From assembly GCA_046331705.1 (NCBI GenBank), contig JAXLQJ010000028.1, positions 31,592 through 95,591 of the forward strand: 64,000 nt of DNA, written 5' to 3'. Shown in pieces: positions 8,839 through 17,384 of this stretch; the first letter of the stretch is position 1, and each line of letters opens with the position of its first letter. Both the position numbers and the translations under genes were made by a program. A model generated the notes under the pieces. It searched no databases, was not told where the DNA came from, and saw only the letters and a program-made list of their open reading frames with translations. Source of the stretch: JADJOY01 sp046331705 [NCBI: bacterium]. GTDB lineage: Bacteria; JADJOY01.

Positions 8839-10224
8839 GTGCCGAACGACCTGCTGAACGAGAGCGCCGCCCGCGCGAAGCGAGCTGGCGCCGGATTCGA
8901 CCGCGCTCGTGGAGTCGCCCGCGCGATGCTCGCGATGGTGCTCGCCGCGACGCTCCACGCGCCGAGCGTGCGCGCCGCCAGCGCGACGCCACGGCCGCTC
9001 GAGATCGTCGTGGCGCGCGACGGCGAAACGAGCGTCGAGACGGTGCTCGTGCCTGCCGCCTCCACGACGCCGACGACGGTGGTGATCCCGATCGCCGGTG
9101 CGCTCGCGCCGGACCAGGTCCGACTCTCCGCGCCGGAGGCGGTCGTCCACCTGGATGCGTACACCGCGCCGCGGCTGGTCCGCTACAACGACGGCAACCC
9201 GTGCTCGCCACCGGTGGACTTCCAGTTCCGCGTGGCGCCGCCGCCCCCGTTTCGCAACGGCGCCGCGGTCGCGAGCGCGGCGATCGCGCGCAGCGCAGGC
9301 GCTGCGGAGGTGGGCACCCCAGCGCCCGCGAGCGCCTTTCATGTGGTCCGGCTCGGCGCGCACGGCGACCTCGAGCGCTGGCTCGCCAGCGAAGGCCGAA
9401 CGACCCCGGCGCGTGAGCGCGCTCGACTCGAGCGACTGGCGGCGCGGGGCGGCAGCCTGGTCGTGCTCGCCCCGGCCTCCGGCACGGCCTCCGCGCCCAC
9501 CCCCGGCCCGGCCGTTCGTGCGGTGACCGTCACGCACGGCAGCCGCGAGCTCTGGCTGCCGCTTCGACTGGCCGCGACCTCGAGCGAGGTGGACCCCGAC
9601 GCCGAGCAGCTCCTGCTTCACGTGCTGACGCGCACCGGGCGTGCCGAGATCGCGGGGCGCGCGAGCGCCGTGGTCGCATCCGGTTCGTCGCTGCCCGCCT
9701 TCGTTCAGCGCGACTACGAGCAGTTCTATGCGGCGGCGTTCCGACACGCATCGAGCCGCGGTGAGCGTGGTGCCGCGTGGCTCGAGTACGCGGGGGATAC
9801 GGGCTACTGCGATCCCTGCGTGGCCGATCCACTGCCGGTCGACGAGCTACGCGCGCTGGGCGCCGCTTGGGCCGAGCTTCCGCGCGGCGATTCCGGGGGA
9901 CACACCGATGTCGCGCCTGAGCAGCACCGCGGCGGGGCTCGAAACGTGTTCCTTTCGCGGTTCCGGATCGCGCTCGGCTCCGAGCGCGACGGCGAGCCGA
10001 TGGTGATCGGCGAGAGCTCGGCGCAGCGCGGCGCACAAGTGCGCTTCGTGGTGCGCTATCCGTACGCGGGCCCGACGACCTGCGCCGCCGCCGGGGCCTA
10101 CCGCGAGAAGCTGGCTCGCCGCGACGCGGACGAGCGCCGCGCGCTCGCGGCGCTCACGGGCTGGAGCGAGGCGGAGATCGAGCGGGTCGCCGCGGAGCCC
10201 GCGCCGCCGGTCGCGCCGCGTTGA
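8839..10224 (+). CDS. Exported DUF2330-like protein
   Basis: A 461-residue protein read from GTG 8839. A signal peptide-like stretch (residues 26-47, AMLAMVLAATLHAPSVRA) follows a long N-terminal extension, so ATG 8926 (residue 30) is an alternative start. The body contains the marker CDPCVADPLPVDELRALG (about residues 323-340), a phrase typical of DUF2330 proteins of myxobacteria and relatives. It also has paired strands predicting an extracellular beta domain. Function is unknown in the family. The gene stands alone with its own promoter region and a hairpin at its end. Confidence 0.7.
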   Translation: MPNDLLNESAARAKRAGAGFDRARGVARAMLAMVLAATLHAPSVRAASATPRPLEIVVARDGETSVETVLVPAASTTPTTVVIPIAGALAPDQVRLSAPEAVVHLDAYTAPRLVRYNDGNPCSPPVDFQFRVAPPPPFRNGAAVASAAIARSAGAAEVGTPAPASAFHVVRLGAHGDLERWLASEGRTTPARERARLERLAARGGSLVVLAPASGTASAPTPGPAVRAVTVTHGSRELWLPLRLAATSSEVDPDAEQLLLHVLTRTGRAEIAGRASAVVASGSSLPAFVQRDYEQFYAAAFRHASSRGERGAAWLEYAGDTGYCDPCVADPLPVDELRALGAAWAELPRGDSGGHTDVAPEQHRGGARNVFLSRFRIALGSERDGEPMVIGESSAQRGAQVRFVVRYPYAGPTTCAAAGAYREKLARRDADERRALAALTGWSEAEIERVAAEPAPPVAPR

Positions 10225-10226
10225 AG

Positions 10227-10247
10227 GAGCGCGGCGCGCGGGCGCTC
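10227..10247. terminator. Hairpin between convergent genes
   Basis: GAGCGC (10227-10232) pairs perfectly with GCGCTC (10242-10247) around a nine-base GC-rich loop, within the 40-base gap between the convergent stops at 10224 and 10265. It may terminate both transcripts; there is no T-tract. Confidence 0.45.
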
Positions 10248-10264
10248 GACCTCGAAAGAAAGGC

Positions 10265-11785
10265 TCAGCCGACGGCGTGCGACGCGCGGCGCCGGCGCGT
10301 GAGCGCCAGCGCCAGCACCGCGAGCGGCGCCGCGAGCACCCCCAGCTCGACGTTCGCGACCTGGCCGCGCTCGTCGAACGCAACGGCGATGGCGCCGCAA
10401 CCGGACGTCGAGCCGTAGACGGCCACCGAGCCCGCGCGCAGCGCGCCGGACACGGCGAGATTCGGCGTCCCCACGACCAGGTCGCCGAGGCCATCGGCGT
10501 TGATGTCGCCGAGCCCCGCCACCGCCCAGCCCACGAGGTCGCCGCGATTCACGCCGTCGTAGCGTTGCAGCACCTGCCCGGTCCCCGAATAAACGTACGC
10601 CGTACCACCGTTGTAGACACCGCCCGGGTTCGAGTTCGGAGCGCCGATCAGCACGTCGGCCTTGCCGTCGCGGTTGACGTCGCCGACCCACGAGGCCGTG
10701 TTGCCCAGGTACGTGTACTCCTCGGGAGCCACCACCCGCAGCAGCTGGCTGTAGTCGGCGCCGGAGAAGATGTAGAAGCCGCCGTACGTCTTCCACGAAT
10801 AGAACTTGTTCGGGTCGCCGGCGTGCAGCACGGTCGCGCCCACCGCCAGATCCGGGAAACCGTCGCCGTTCACGTCCCCCACGCCGGCGACGGACCAGCC
10901 CGTGTAGTCGAGGTAGTGCACGCCCTCCCACTTCTTGAGGATCGTCCCGTCCTTGCCGGAGAAGAGCCACGCGCCGCCCGCGTTGTACTCGTTGCGTGGA
11001 TCCCAGTGCGGCACGCCGACGATGATGTCGGGGTAGGTGTCCTTGTTCACGTCCATGGCGGCGGCCACCGAGATGCCCAGGTTGTCGCTGGGATTGAAGG
11101 TGTCCTCGCCGTCGAAGCGGAAGAGCTGGCTACCGTCGACGCCCGACAGCACGAAGACCGAGCCCGCGTCGGGACGACCGCCGGGGTCCATGTAGGGCGC
11201 GGTGACGGCCACGTCGGCGAAGCCGTCCTTGTTCACGTCGCCCAGGCCCGCCACGGCCCAGCCGTAGAGATCGCCCTCGTTGACGCCGTGCTTCTGCCAC
11301 AGGAGCGCGCCGTCCTTGCCCGAGTACACGTAGGCCGCGCCCACGCGATTGATCGCGCCGAGCCACTCGTCGCGCGCGCCGACGAGGATGTCCGCGTAGC
11401 CGTCGCCGTTCACGTCGCCGGCGCCCGCCACGGAATAGCCGTAATGGTCGCCCGCATGCGCACCGTCGAGCTGGCGAAGCAACGCGCCGTTCTTCCCCGA
11501 ATACACGTACACGCTGCCCGCGTCCTCACGGCCGCCCGGATCCTGCCACGGCGCGCCGACGAGCACGTCGGGTGTGCCGTCCTTGTTCACGTCGCCGGCC
11601 GCGGCGACGGCGCCTCCGAAGTAGTCGTACTCGGTGGTGCCGTTCCACTGGAACTTCGGCGCGGCCGCTGCCGCCGCGTGGGTGCGCGCGGCGATCAGAC
11701 CGGGCACCAGCGCGGCGATCGCCAGCCCACCTGCCGCCAACGCGATCCGGCTGCTTCCCATCCCTCGCGTCCTGCGTCCGCTCAT
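10265..11785 (-). CDS. FG-GAP repeat (integrin-like propeller) protein, surface-anchored
   Basis: A 506-residue protein with an N-terminal signal (MGSSRIALAAGGLAIAALVPG). About seven repeats follow, each with a calcium-site-like loop such as GDVNKDGTPDVLVGAP, GDVNGDGYADILVGA, MDVNKDTYPDIIVG or GDINADGLGDLVVG, the FG-GAP signature of extracellular beta-propellers. The tail (GCGAIAV, a hydrophobic helix, then LTRRRRA) looks like a sorting or anchoring tag. Its ATG overlaps the stop of the pentahaem cytochrome at 11782 (ATGA), so the two are co-translated. It is likely a secreted adhesion or scaffold partner of that cytochrome. Confidence 0.88.
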   Translation of the reverse strand: MSGRRTRGMGSSRIALAAGGLAIAALVPGLIAARTHAAAAAAPKFQWNGTTEYDYFGGAVAAAGDVNKDGTPDVLVGAPWQDPGGREDAGSVYVYSGKNGALLRQLDGAHAGDHYGYSVAGAGDVNGDGYADILVGARDEWLGAINRVGAAYVYSGKDGALLWQKHGVNEGDLYGWAVAGLGDVNKDGFADVAVTAPYMDPGGRPDAGSVFVLSGVDGSQLFRFDGEDTFNPSDNLGISVAAAMDVNKDTYPDIIVGVPHWDPRNEYNAGGAWLFSGKDGTILKKWEGVHYLDYTGWSVAGVGDVNGDGFPDLAVGATVLHAGDPNKFYSWKTYGGFYIFSGADYSQLLRVVAPEEYTYLGNTASWVGDVNRDGKADVLIGAPNSNPGGVYNGGTAYVYSGTGQVLQRYDGVNRGDLVGWAVAGLGDINADGLGDLVVGTPNLAVSGALRAGSVAVYGSTSGCGAIAVAFDERGQVANVELGVLAAPLAVLALALTRRRRASHAVG

Positions 11786-13806
11786 GGCTTCACCCACGTC
11801 GTCGTCGCCATCACCGCCGGCGTCGCCATGCCGGTGTTCAGCCACGCATCCAGCAAGTTGATGCCGACGTTGGCGAGGAACGGATCCGTACGGTTGTTCG
11901 CGAAGCTCACGAACTGGATGTATTCCCAGCTCGTGGGCTGGTAGTAGAGCGTGATCGTCGCCGTGGTCGCCGCGGGCGGCGGGTTGAGCGGCACGGTGTC
12001 CCAGTACTGATACGCCCCGCCTGGCCCGGGGTTGCCGAACTGCGTCTCGGGCACCGGCAGTGCGTTGCGCTCGCGCGCCATGTCGTAGCTCATGCCGTAG
12101 GGCGGGATGCGGTTGTCGTGGGCGACCGTGTTGTTGAGCGCGAAATGGAAGGTCATGTAGCTGGTGCCCGGCGCCTGGTGGGCGAGATCGCCGAGCGTGT
12201 AGTTGGGCTGACCGCTGTTGCGATCGAAGCTCAGCACCAGCGACGGCGAGTAACCCATGCCGAGGAGCTGGCTCGCCCACTCCTGCGACATCGCCATCTG
12301 GATCTCGTAGATGCGGGTGTTGGTGCCCGAGAGATCCAGCAGCGTCTGCACCTGCACGTTCTGGCCGCCGATCACGGCGGTGATCGCGCCGTACTGACCG
12401 TCCTCGCGCAGCAGCGTTCCGCCGCCGTCGTACCACTTCATGTTGAGCCACATGCGGCGGCCTTCGGGATAGCCGGAGATGAGCTTGTGACCCGTGAGGT
12501 TGATGACGCGCAGCGTGTTGGTGTTGTTGTCCACGGCGAGCGCCGCGGCGTTCGACAGATTGGCGTAGACGCGCGTCTTGCCGTCGTTGAGCGCGTCCAG
12601 CTCCTCCTGGCCGAGCTCGTTGGCGCCGATCCGCAGCGTGCCCTTGGTCTTCATGTACTGGATGGCGTCCGGCACCCAGTAGTTGCCGCCGGTGAGGTCG
12701 TGGCGCGGCATGTCCGTGTGCGGCGTGTGTCCCGGCAGCACGCAACCCGGAGTCACCAGCGGACGCATGTGGCAGGTCTGGCAGGTGTAGAAGCGCGGCT
12801 GGCCGTCGGCGTAGTCACCGCCGGACTGATCGTACGCGCGCTTGATGGCGCCTTGCTTCAGCTCGGCAGGCAACGTCGGATAGTCGAGCACACGCAGGTT
12901 GGCGAGCGCGCCGGACTTCCACTCCGAGAAGGTGCGCTCGACGATCCCGTACTGGTGCGGGAAGGTCTTGAACGCGGCCTTGGTCTCGACCGGCGCCCCG
13001 GGCACGCCGCTGAACGAGCCTGGGGGAAGCGGGATCTGCGCGCCGTTGTTGTGGGCCAGATCGCCGACCATGGGGTTCGAGACGTCGTGGCACGTGCCGC
13101 ACATCTCGGCTTGACGGTGGTACTTGGACTTCTGGGCGCCATGCGCGCAGTCGGGCGGAGTGTAGGGGCCGAGTCGATTGAACGATGCGGCGAGCACCAT
13201 CTGCGCCGCGCCGTAGTAGCCCTCGGGAGGATTGCCGCCGTCGTTGGCGATGAACGGCGGGTTCTGGATGCCCTCGATCTCCGACCCGTCCGGGTTGGTG
13301 AGCTTGTGGCAGATGTCACACTCGACGCCGAAGCCATCGTCGACGTCAGTCAGACCTTGGCCGTTGGTGGGGATGGCGCGGTTCTCGGCCCAGCCGGCCC
13401 CGGTGTGGCAGCGCATGCAGACGTTCCCGTAGCCCGGGAAGTCCTGCTCGGCGATCGCGAGCTGCCCCCAGAAGATCGGGTCGCGGCCCGAGTGCATCAT
13501 CATGCTCCCGAGCGCCAGGTGGTACGGCTCGGTGGTCTTGTCCCAACCGCCGTGACAGCCCTTGCAGAGCCCAACCGGCTCGGTGGTGAAGCTCGGGAAG
13601 ATCTCGCCTTGTTGCGTGCCAGGCATCTGCACGTCGGTGGGCACCACGGTATTCGCCGCGCGATTGGTGGCCGAGCCGCCGTTCGAGAACGCCGCCGCCA
13701 GGCCGACCGCGATCAACACCGTCGCCGCGATTCGGCCGCGCGTGGCGAGCGGCGCGAGCCGCCAGCGTCGCTGCCGTCCGGCGCCGTTCGTGGATTCATC
13801 CGCCAT
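11782..13806 (-). CDS. Pentahaem cytochrome c, signal-anchored
   Basis: A 674-residue protein with one N-terminal helix (about residues 27-41) after an Arg-rich stretch. Five CXXCH sites are present: CKGCH (81), CMRCH (130), CDICH (163), CGTCH (236) and CQTCH (342), with many extra His residues as possible axial ligands. The C-terminal half (residues 400-674) is beta-rich and haem-free. I prefer ATG 13806 over GTG 13812 because the purine-rich GAGAGG lies eight bases upstream of the ATG but only two from the GTG. Unlike the other five cytochromes here it lacks a polytopic membrane domain and the long-spaced first haem. It is translationally coupled to an FG-GAP propeller and probably acts outside the inner membrane. 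Confidence 0.87.
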   Translation of the reverse strand: MADESTNGAGRQRRWRLAPLATRGRIAATVLIAVGLAAAFSNGGSATNRAANTVVPTDVQMPGTQQGEIFPSFTTEPVGLCKGCHGGWDKTTEPYHLALGSMMMHSGRDPIFWGQLAIAEQDFPGYGNVCMRCHTGAGWAENRAIPTNGQGLTDVDDGFGVECDICHKLTNPDGSEIEGIQNPPFIANDGGNPPEGYYGAAQMVLAASFNRLGPYTPPDCAHGAQKSKYHRQAEMCGTCHDVSNPMVGDLAHNNGAQIPLPPGSFSGVPGAPVETKAAFKTFPHQYGIVERTFSEWKSGALANLRVLDYPTLPAELKQGAIKRAYDQSGGDYADGQPRFYTCQTCHMRPLVTPGCVLPGHTPHTDMPRHDLTGGNYWVPDAIQYMKTKGTLRIGANELGQEELDALNDGKTRVYANLSNAAALAVDNNTNTLRVINLTGHKLISGYPEGRRMWLNMKWYDGGGTLLREDGQYGAITAVIGGQNVQVQTLLDLSGTNTRIYEIQMAMSQEWASQLLGMGYSPSLVLSFDRNSGQPNYTLGDLAHQAPGTSYMTFHFALNNTVAHDNRIPPYGMSYDMARERNALPVPETQFGNPGPGGAYQYWDTVPLNPPPAATTATITLYYQPTSWEYIQFVSFANNRTDPFLANVGINLLDAWLNTGMATPAVMATTTWVKP

Positions 13807-13967
13807 CGTCACATCCTCTCCGGCGTACGCTCACCCGAGCGTGGCTGCCGCGAGCCGCGCGTGCGCTCTCGGGGCCTGCCGCAATGCGATTTAGAACGAC
13901 GTTCGAGGTTCCCACGTTCGCTAGTTCGCGTGCAACCGGCTCCCTCGGCGGCCGAGCGTCGGCGGGG

Positions 13968-13997
13968 TTGTTCCCGGCTCCGCGCCACCTGTAGGCT
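13968..13997 (+). promoter_or_regulatory. Possible sigma-70 promoter for the CSLREA gene
   Basis: TTGTTC (13968-13973) and TAGGCT (13992-13997) are separated by 18 bases in the divergent gap before the ATG at 14058. The -35 is moderate and the -10 is weak. Confidence 0.3.
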
Positions 13998-14057
13998 CGA
14001 AGGATGCGCGCGCGGCGACTCGGGCGCGCGAGACGTTCACCCGCGCGGGAGGGATGC

Positions 14058-15596
14058 ATGGTGTCGTGTGAGAAAGGTCTCCATTGGGCTCGTGTGATCT
14101 CGATCACCGCGTTGCTCGCGACGGGCACCGCCTCGCTTCCCGCCGGTGCGACGGTGATCACGGTCGACTCGCCCGCCGACGATCTCGGGCTCGGGCCCAA
14201 CGGGAACTGCACGCTGCGTGAGGCACTGCGCGCCGCGAACACCAACGCGCCTGTCGACGGGTGCCCAGCGGGAACGGTCGGCGTGGTGGCGACCGATACC
14301 ATCACCCTCCCCGCCGGCACGTACGTTCTCACCGCGGCAGGGCGATACGAGGATCAAGGGCTCACGGGCGACCTCGACGTGTTCGACAAGGTCCAGATCG
14401 CTGGCGCCGGCCAGGCGAGCACCGTGGTGGACGCGGCGGGAATCGATCGCGTCTTCCACCTGCGCGGCACCACGGTCGGCCTCTCGAACCTCACGCTGCG
14501 CGGCGGATCGGCGGTGGAGCACGGCCCCGAAGCTGGCGAGGAGCAGGCGCCGATGGGCGGCGGCCTCTTCGTGGAGTTCAACGCCGCCGTGACGCTCACC
14601 GACGTCACCATCCAGGACAACGCGGCGCTCGATGGCGGCGGCATCCAGAACCTGGGCGGCACCATCGACGTGGTGCGCTGCACGATCACCGAGAACCTGG
14701 CGGAGCTCGACCTCACGTTCACGGACTTCGAGAGCGGCTTCAGCGCGGGGATCGGCAACGACGGCCCCACGGCGGTGGTGCACGTCTCGGACTCGACGAT
14801 CAGCGCGAACACGGCGCGGCTCGGTGGTGGCGGGGTCAGCAACGCATTCTTCGGCCTGGGCGGATCGATGACGATCGCCGGCTCGACGATCCACGGGAAC
14901 CTGGCGCTCGGCGCCGCCGCGAGCGGTTTCCCGTGGCCTCCCACGGGGGGCGCCGCAGGCGTGCTCAACGACGGACCGATGACGATCACGAACTCCACCA
15001 TCAGCGGAAACGTCGCCAATCCGTTCACCGTGCCGAGCTCCGGCGGCGGCATCATCACGGGCGGCGACACGACCGCGGCGGTGTTCACGATGACCAACTC
15101 GACGGTCACCGGGAATCAGTCGTCGAGCGCGACCGCGCTCTTGGTGAACACCGGCACGGTGTCGCTCGCCAACAGCCTGCTGCAGGGCAGCTGCGGCTTT
15201 CTGGGCGCAACCACCATGACGAGCTTGGGCGGCAACCTGGAGAGCCCCGGGAACGGCTGCCGCCTCACGCTCGCCTCGGACATCGTGAACGTCGCCGATC
15301 CGAAGCTCGGGCCGCTGGCCGCCAATGGCGGGCCCACCCCGACGCACGCGCTCCTCACCGGCAGCCCCGGGCTCGACAAGGCGCTCGCCGCGAATTGCCC
15401 CGCCACGGACCAGCGCGGCACGGTTCGCCCCCAGCCCACCGCCGGCAAGTGCGACATCGGCGCTTACGAGAAGACGTCCACCGGCTGCGGCACGGGCAGC
15501 CCCGCGCTGGCGTTCTTTCCAGTGGCGTTGGTTCTCTCGAACCGGGCGCGATCGCGTCGCACGCGCGACGCATCCGTGGATCAGCGCGCGAGCTGA
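14058..15596 (+). CDS. CSLREA-domain beta-helix surface protein with C-terminal anchor
   Basis: A 512-residue protein starting at ATG 14058 behind GGGAGGG. It has a signal peptide, then the CSLREA motif NGNCTLREALRAAN. About ten parallel beta-helix rungs follow with repeated phrases such as NSTISGNVAN, DSTISANTAR and GSTIHGNLAL, as in choice-of-anchor Q and polymorphic outer membrane repeat proteins. A closing GNLESPGNGC, GSPGLDKALAANCP and DQRGTVRP block and a C-terminal STGCGTG, hydrophobic stretch and Arg cluster complete the protein. It should be exported and displayed; ligand unknown. The final 16 bases overlap the convergent gene. It shares its layout with the protein at 19292-21277. 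Confidence 0.87.
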   Translation: MVSCEKGLHWARVISITALLATGTASLPAGATVITVDSPADDLGLGPNGNCTLREALRAANTNAPVDGCPAGTVGVVATDTITLPAGTYVLTAAGRYEDQGLTGDLDVFDKVQIAGAGQASTVVDAAGIDRVFHLRGTTVGLSNLTLRGGSAVEHGPEAGEEQAPMGGGLFVEFNAAVTLTDVTIQDNAALDGGGIQNLGGTIDVVRCTITENLAELDLTFTDFESGFSAGIGNDGPTAVVHVSDSTISANTARLGGGGVSNAFFGLGGSMTIAGSTIHGNLALGAAASGFPWPPTGGAAGVLNDGPMTITNSTISGNVANPFTVPSSGGGIITGGDTTAAVFTMTNSTVTGNQSSSATALLVNTGTVSLANSLLQGSCGFLGATTMTSLGGNLESPGNGCRLTLASDIVNVADPKLGPLAANGGPTPTHALLTGSPGLDKALAANCPATDQRGTVRPQPTAGKCDIGAYEKTSTGCGTGSPALAFFPVALVLSNRARSRRTRDASVDQRAS

Positions 15597-17128
15597 CCGC
15601 CCCGACGCCTGCGCGGCACGACCGTCCAGCTCACTGCGCGACGACGCGCGCGCAACGCGCGGGTCGCCAGCAGCAATCCGACCGCCACCACGACCGGGGC
15701 CATGCCCGTCGCCGCGCCCCGTCGCACCGCGGCGCAGCCGTGGTCGCAGACGTCGCCCAAGCCATCGTGGTCGGCGTCCGCCTGGTCCACGTTCGCGACC
15801 GTGGGGCAGTTGTCGAACTCGTCGGGGACCGAGTCGGAGTCGGCATCGTCGAGGGCGATCAGATAGGCCTTGCCGGCCTTGGGTGCGTACTGGTCCGAGC
15901 GCACCGCGGTGGCGACCATGAACCCGTGCCCCGCCACCACCGCGCCGAGGCTCTCGAGGGTGGAGCCGTCGATTCGCTTCGCCTCGGTCCACGTGGTTCC
16001 AGAGCGGTGATAGAGGTACTCGGCGCCAGCGAGAGTCCCGCCCGCCGCATGCCCGGGAGCGGCGACGATGGCGGTATCCCCCACCAGGGCACCGTACGTG
16101 CCGTAGACGTCGAGCTCGGCGCCCTCGCTCGGCAGCAGCTTCACGGTCTGCGTCCACGCGCCGTTCGGCTGCCGATCGAAGACGTAAGCGGCGCCAGCGT
16201 CGAGCGCCACGTTGTCCACGCGCCGCGAGCCGATCAGCACCCGGTCGCCATCGAGGCTCACGAACTGGCCGAAGCGCCCTTGGGTCTCTGCGTCGTTCGC
16301 CGTCATCCGCGCCATCTGCACCCACTGTCCGTTCTGCAGCTCGAAGATGAACGCCGAGCCGTTCTGCTGAAGCGGATCGTCGGCGAGGTGGGCACCGATC
16401 GCCATGCGGGTTCCCGACGCATCGATCGAGATCGTCTCGCCGAAGTGCCACTGGAAGCGTTCGACGGGAACGAGCGTCTGGGTCTGGGTCCAAACCCCGT
16501 TGGTGCGCTGGAAGACGTAAGCCGTGGAGATCCAGAACGCGCCCACGACCAGCATGTCGCCGTGCAGCGCGAGCGAGTAGCCGAAATAGTCGCCGATCGC
16601 GCTCTCCGCGGGCTGCAGCCGCGCCGTCTGCGTCCACTGACCCGCGTTCTTCTCGTAGACGTAGACCGCGCCGGGATAGTTGGTCGGCGGGCTGGGGCGC
16701 GGCTCCGGCCGCGCCGGACCGCTTCCGCCGACCACGATCGTGTTGCCGTCCACTCCGATGCCGTTGCCGAACCATTGGTCGATCTGGGGATCGGACGGAT
16801 GCAGCTCGGCGGTCTGCGTCCACTTCGAGCCGCTTCGCTCGTAGACGAACGCCTTGCCCGGACCGGGGCTCCCCGCGATCGACGACATGATCGCGCCGAC
16901 CACGATGATGTTGCCGTCCGGGTCCATCGTGACCGTCTGCCCGAACATGTCGCCGAGCTGCGCCGGATCGCCGTGCAGCTCCGCCCAGGGCGATTGGACC
17001 GCCGCGCGCGCCCGTCCCGCCGTGAAGAGCATCGCCGCGACCACCCACGCTGCGCGCGAGGCCCGGTGAAGATGATTTTTGTTCTCAGCGAAGCACGATC
17101 GTCCATGTGCGCGGGCACTGGGTACCAT
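15581..17128 (-). CDS. FG-GAP propeller protein with thrombospondin type 3 repeat and C-terminal anchor
   Basis: A 515-residue protein. ATG 17126-17128 has AGGAG six bases upstream, which decides the start. After a signal peptide there are about seven blades with repeated phrases such as YVYEKNAGQWTQTARL, YVFQRTNGVWTQTQTL and YVFDRQPNGAWTQTVKL, alternating with DGNTIVVGG-type loops. At residues 428-462 a DADSDSVPDEFDNCP and DADHDGLGDVCD pair forms a calcium-binding thrombospondin type 3 repeat. The tail has GCAAVRR, a hydrophobic helix and Arg clusters. It is an exported, probably calcium-stabilised surface protein of unknown binding partner. Confidence 0.86.
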   Translation of the reverse strand: MVPSARAHGRSCFAENKNHLHRASRAAWVVAAMLFTAGRARAAVQSPWAELHGDPAQLGDMFGQTVTMDPDGNIIVVGAIMSSIAGSPGPGKAFVYERSGSKWTQTAELHPSDPQIDQWFGNGIGVDGNTIVVGGSGPARPEPRPSPPTNYPGAVYVYEKNAGQWTQTARLQPAESAIGDYFGYSLALHGDMLVVGAFWISTAYVFQRTNGVWTQTQTLVPVERFQWHFGETISIDASGTRMAIGAHLADDPLQQNGSAFIFELQNGQWVQMARMTANDAETQGRFGQFVSLDGDRVLIGSRRVDNVALDAGAAYVFDRQPNGAWTQTVKLLPSEGAELDVYGTYGALVGDTAIVAAPGHAAGGTLAGAEYLYHRSGTTWTEAKRIDGSTLESLGAVVAGHGFMVATAVRSDQYAPKAGKAYLIALDDADSDSVPDEFDNCPTVANVDQADADHDGLGDVCDHGCAAVRRGAATGMAPVVVAVGLLLATRALRARRRAVSWTVVPRRRRGGQLAR

Positions 17129-17384
17129 CGGAAGCTCCTGGACCGTGCCTGACCAGCCGGACGCGGTGTGACGATCGGGTGAAACGACGAGACGAGGGAA
17201 TTTGATCGTAGCTCCGCCACGGCTCGACGCGCCAGGCCGCAACCAGGAGCGTCGGCGGGCTCATTCCGACGCGCCGCGTCGGCCGCGCGCGCCGCGCGAG
17301 CGTCCGAGCGTCGGCGGGAGTTGCTCGCGAGACGAGTCTCCTGAGAGAGTCGTTCTCATGACTCCGCCTCGAAGGGAACCCCAC

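Noticed and set aside
14261-17152. A 963-codon rightward frame across two surface proteins
   Set aside because: It is the shadow of the CSLREA gene in its first half and antisense to the FG-GAP gene in its second.
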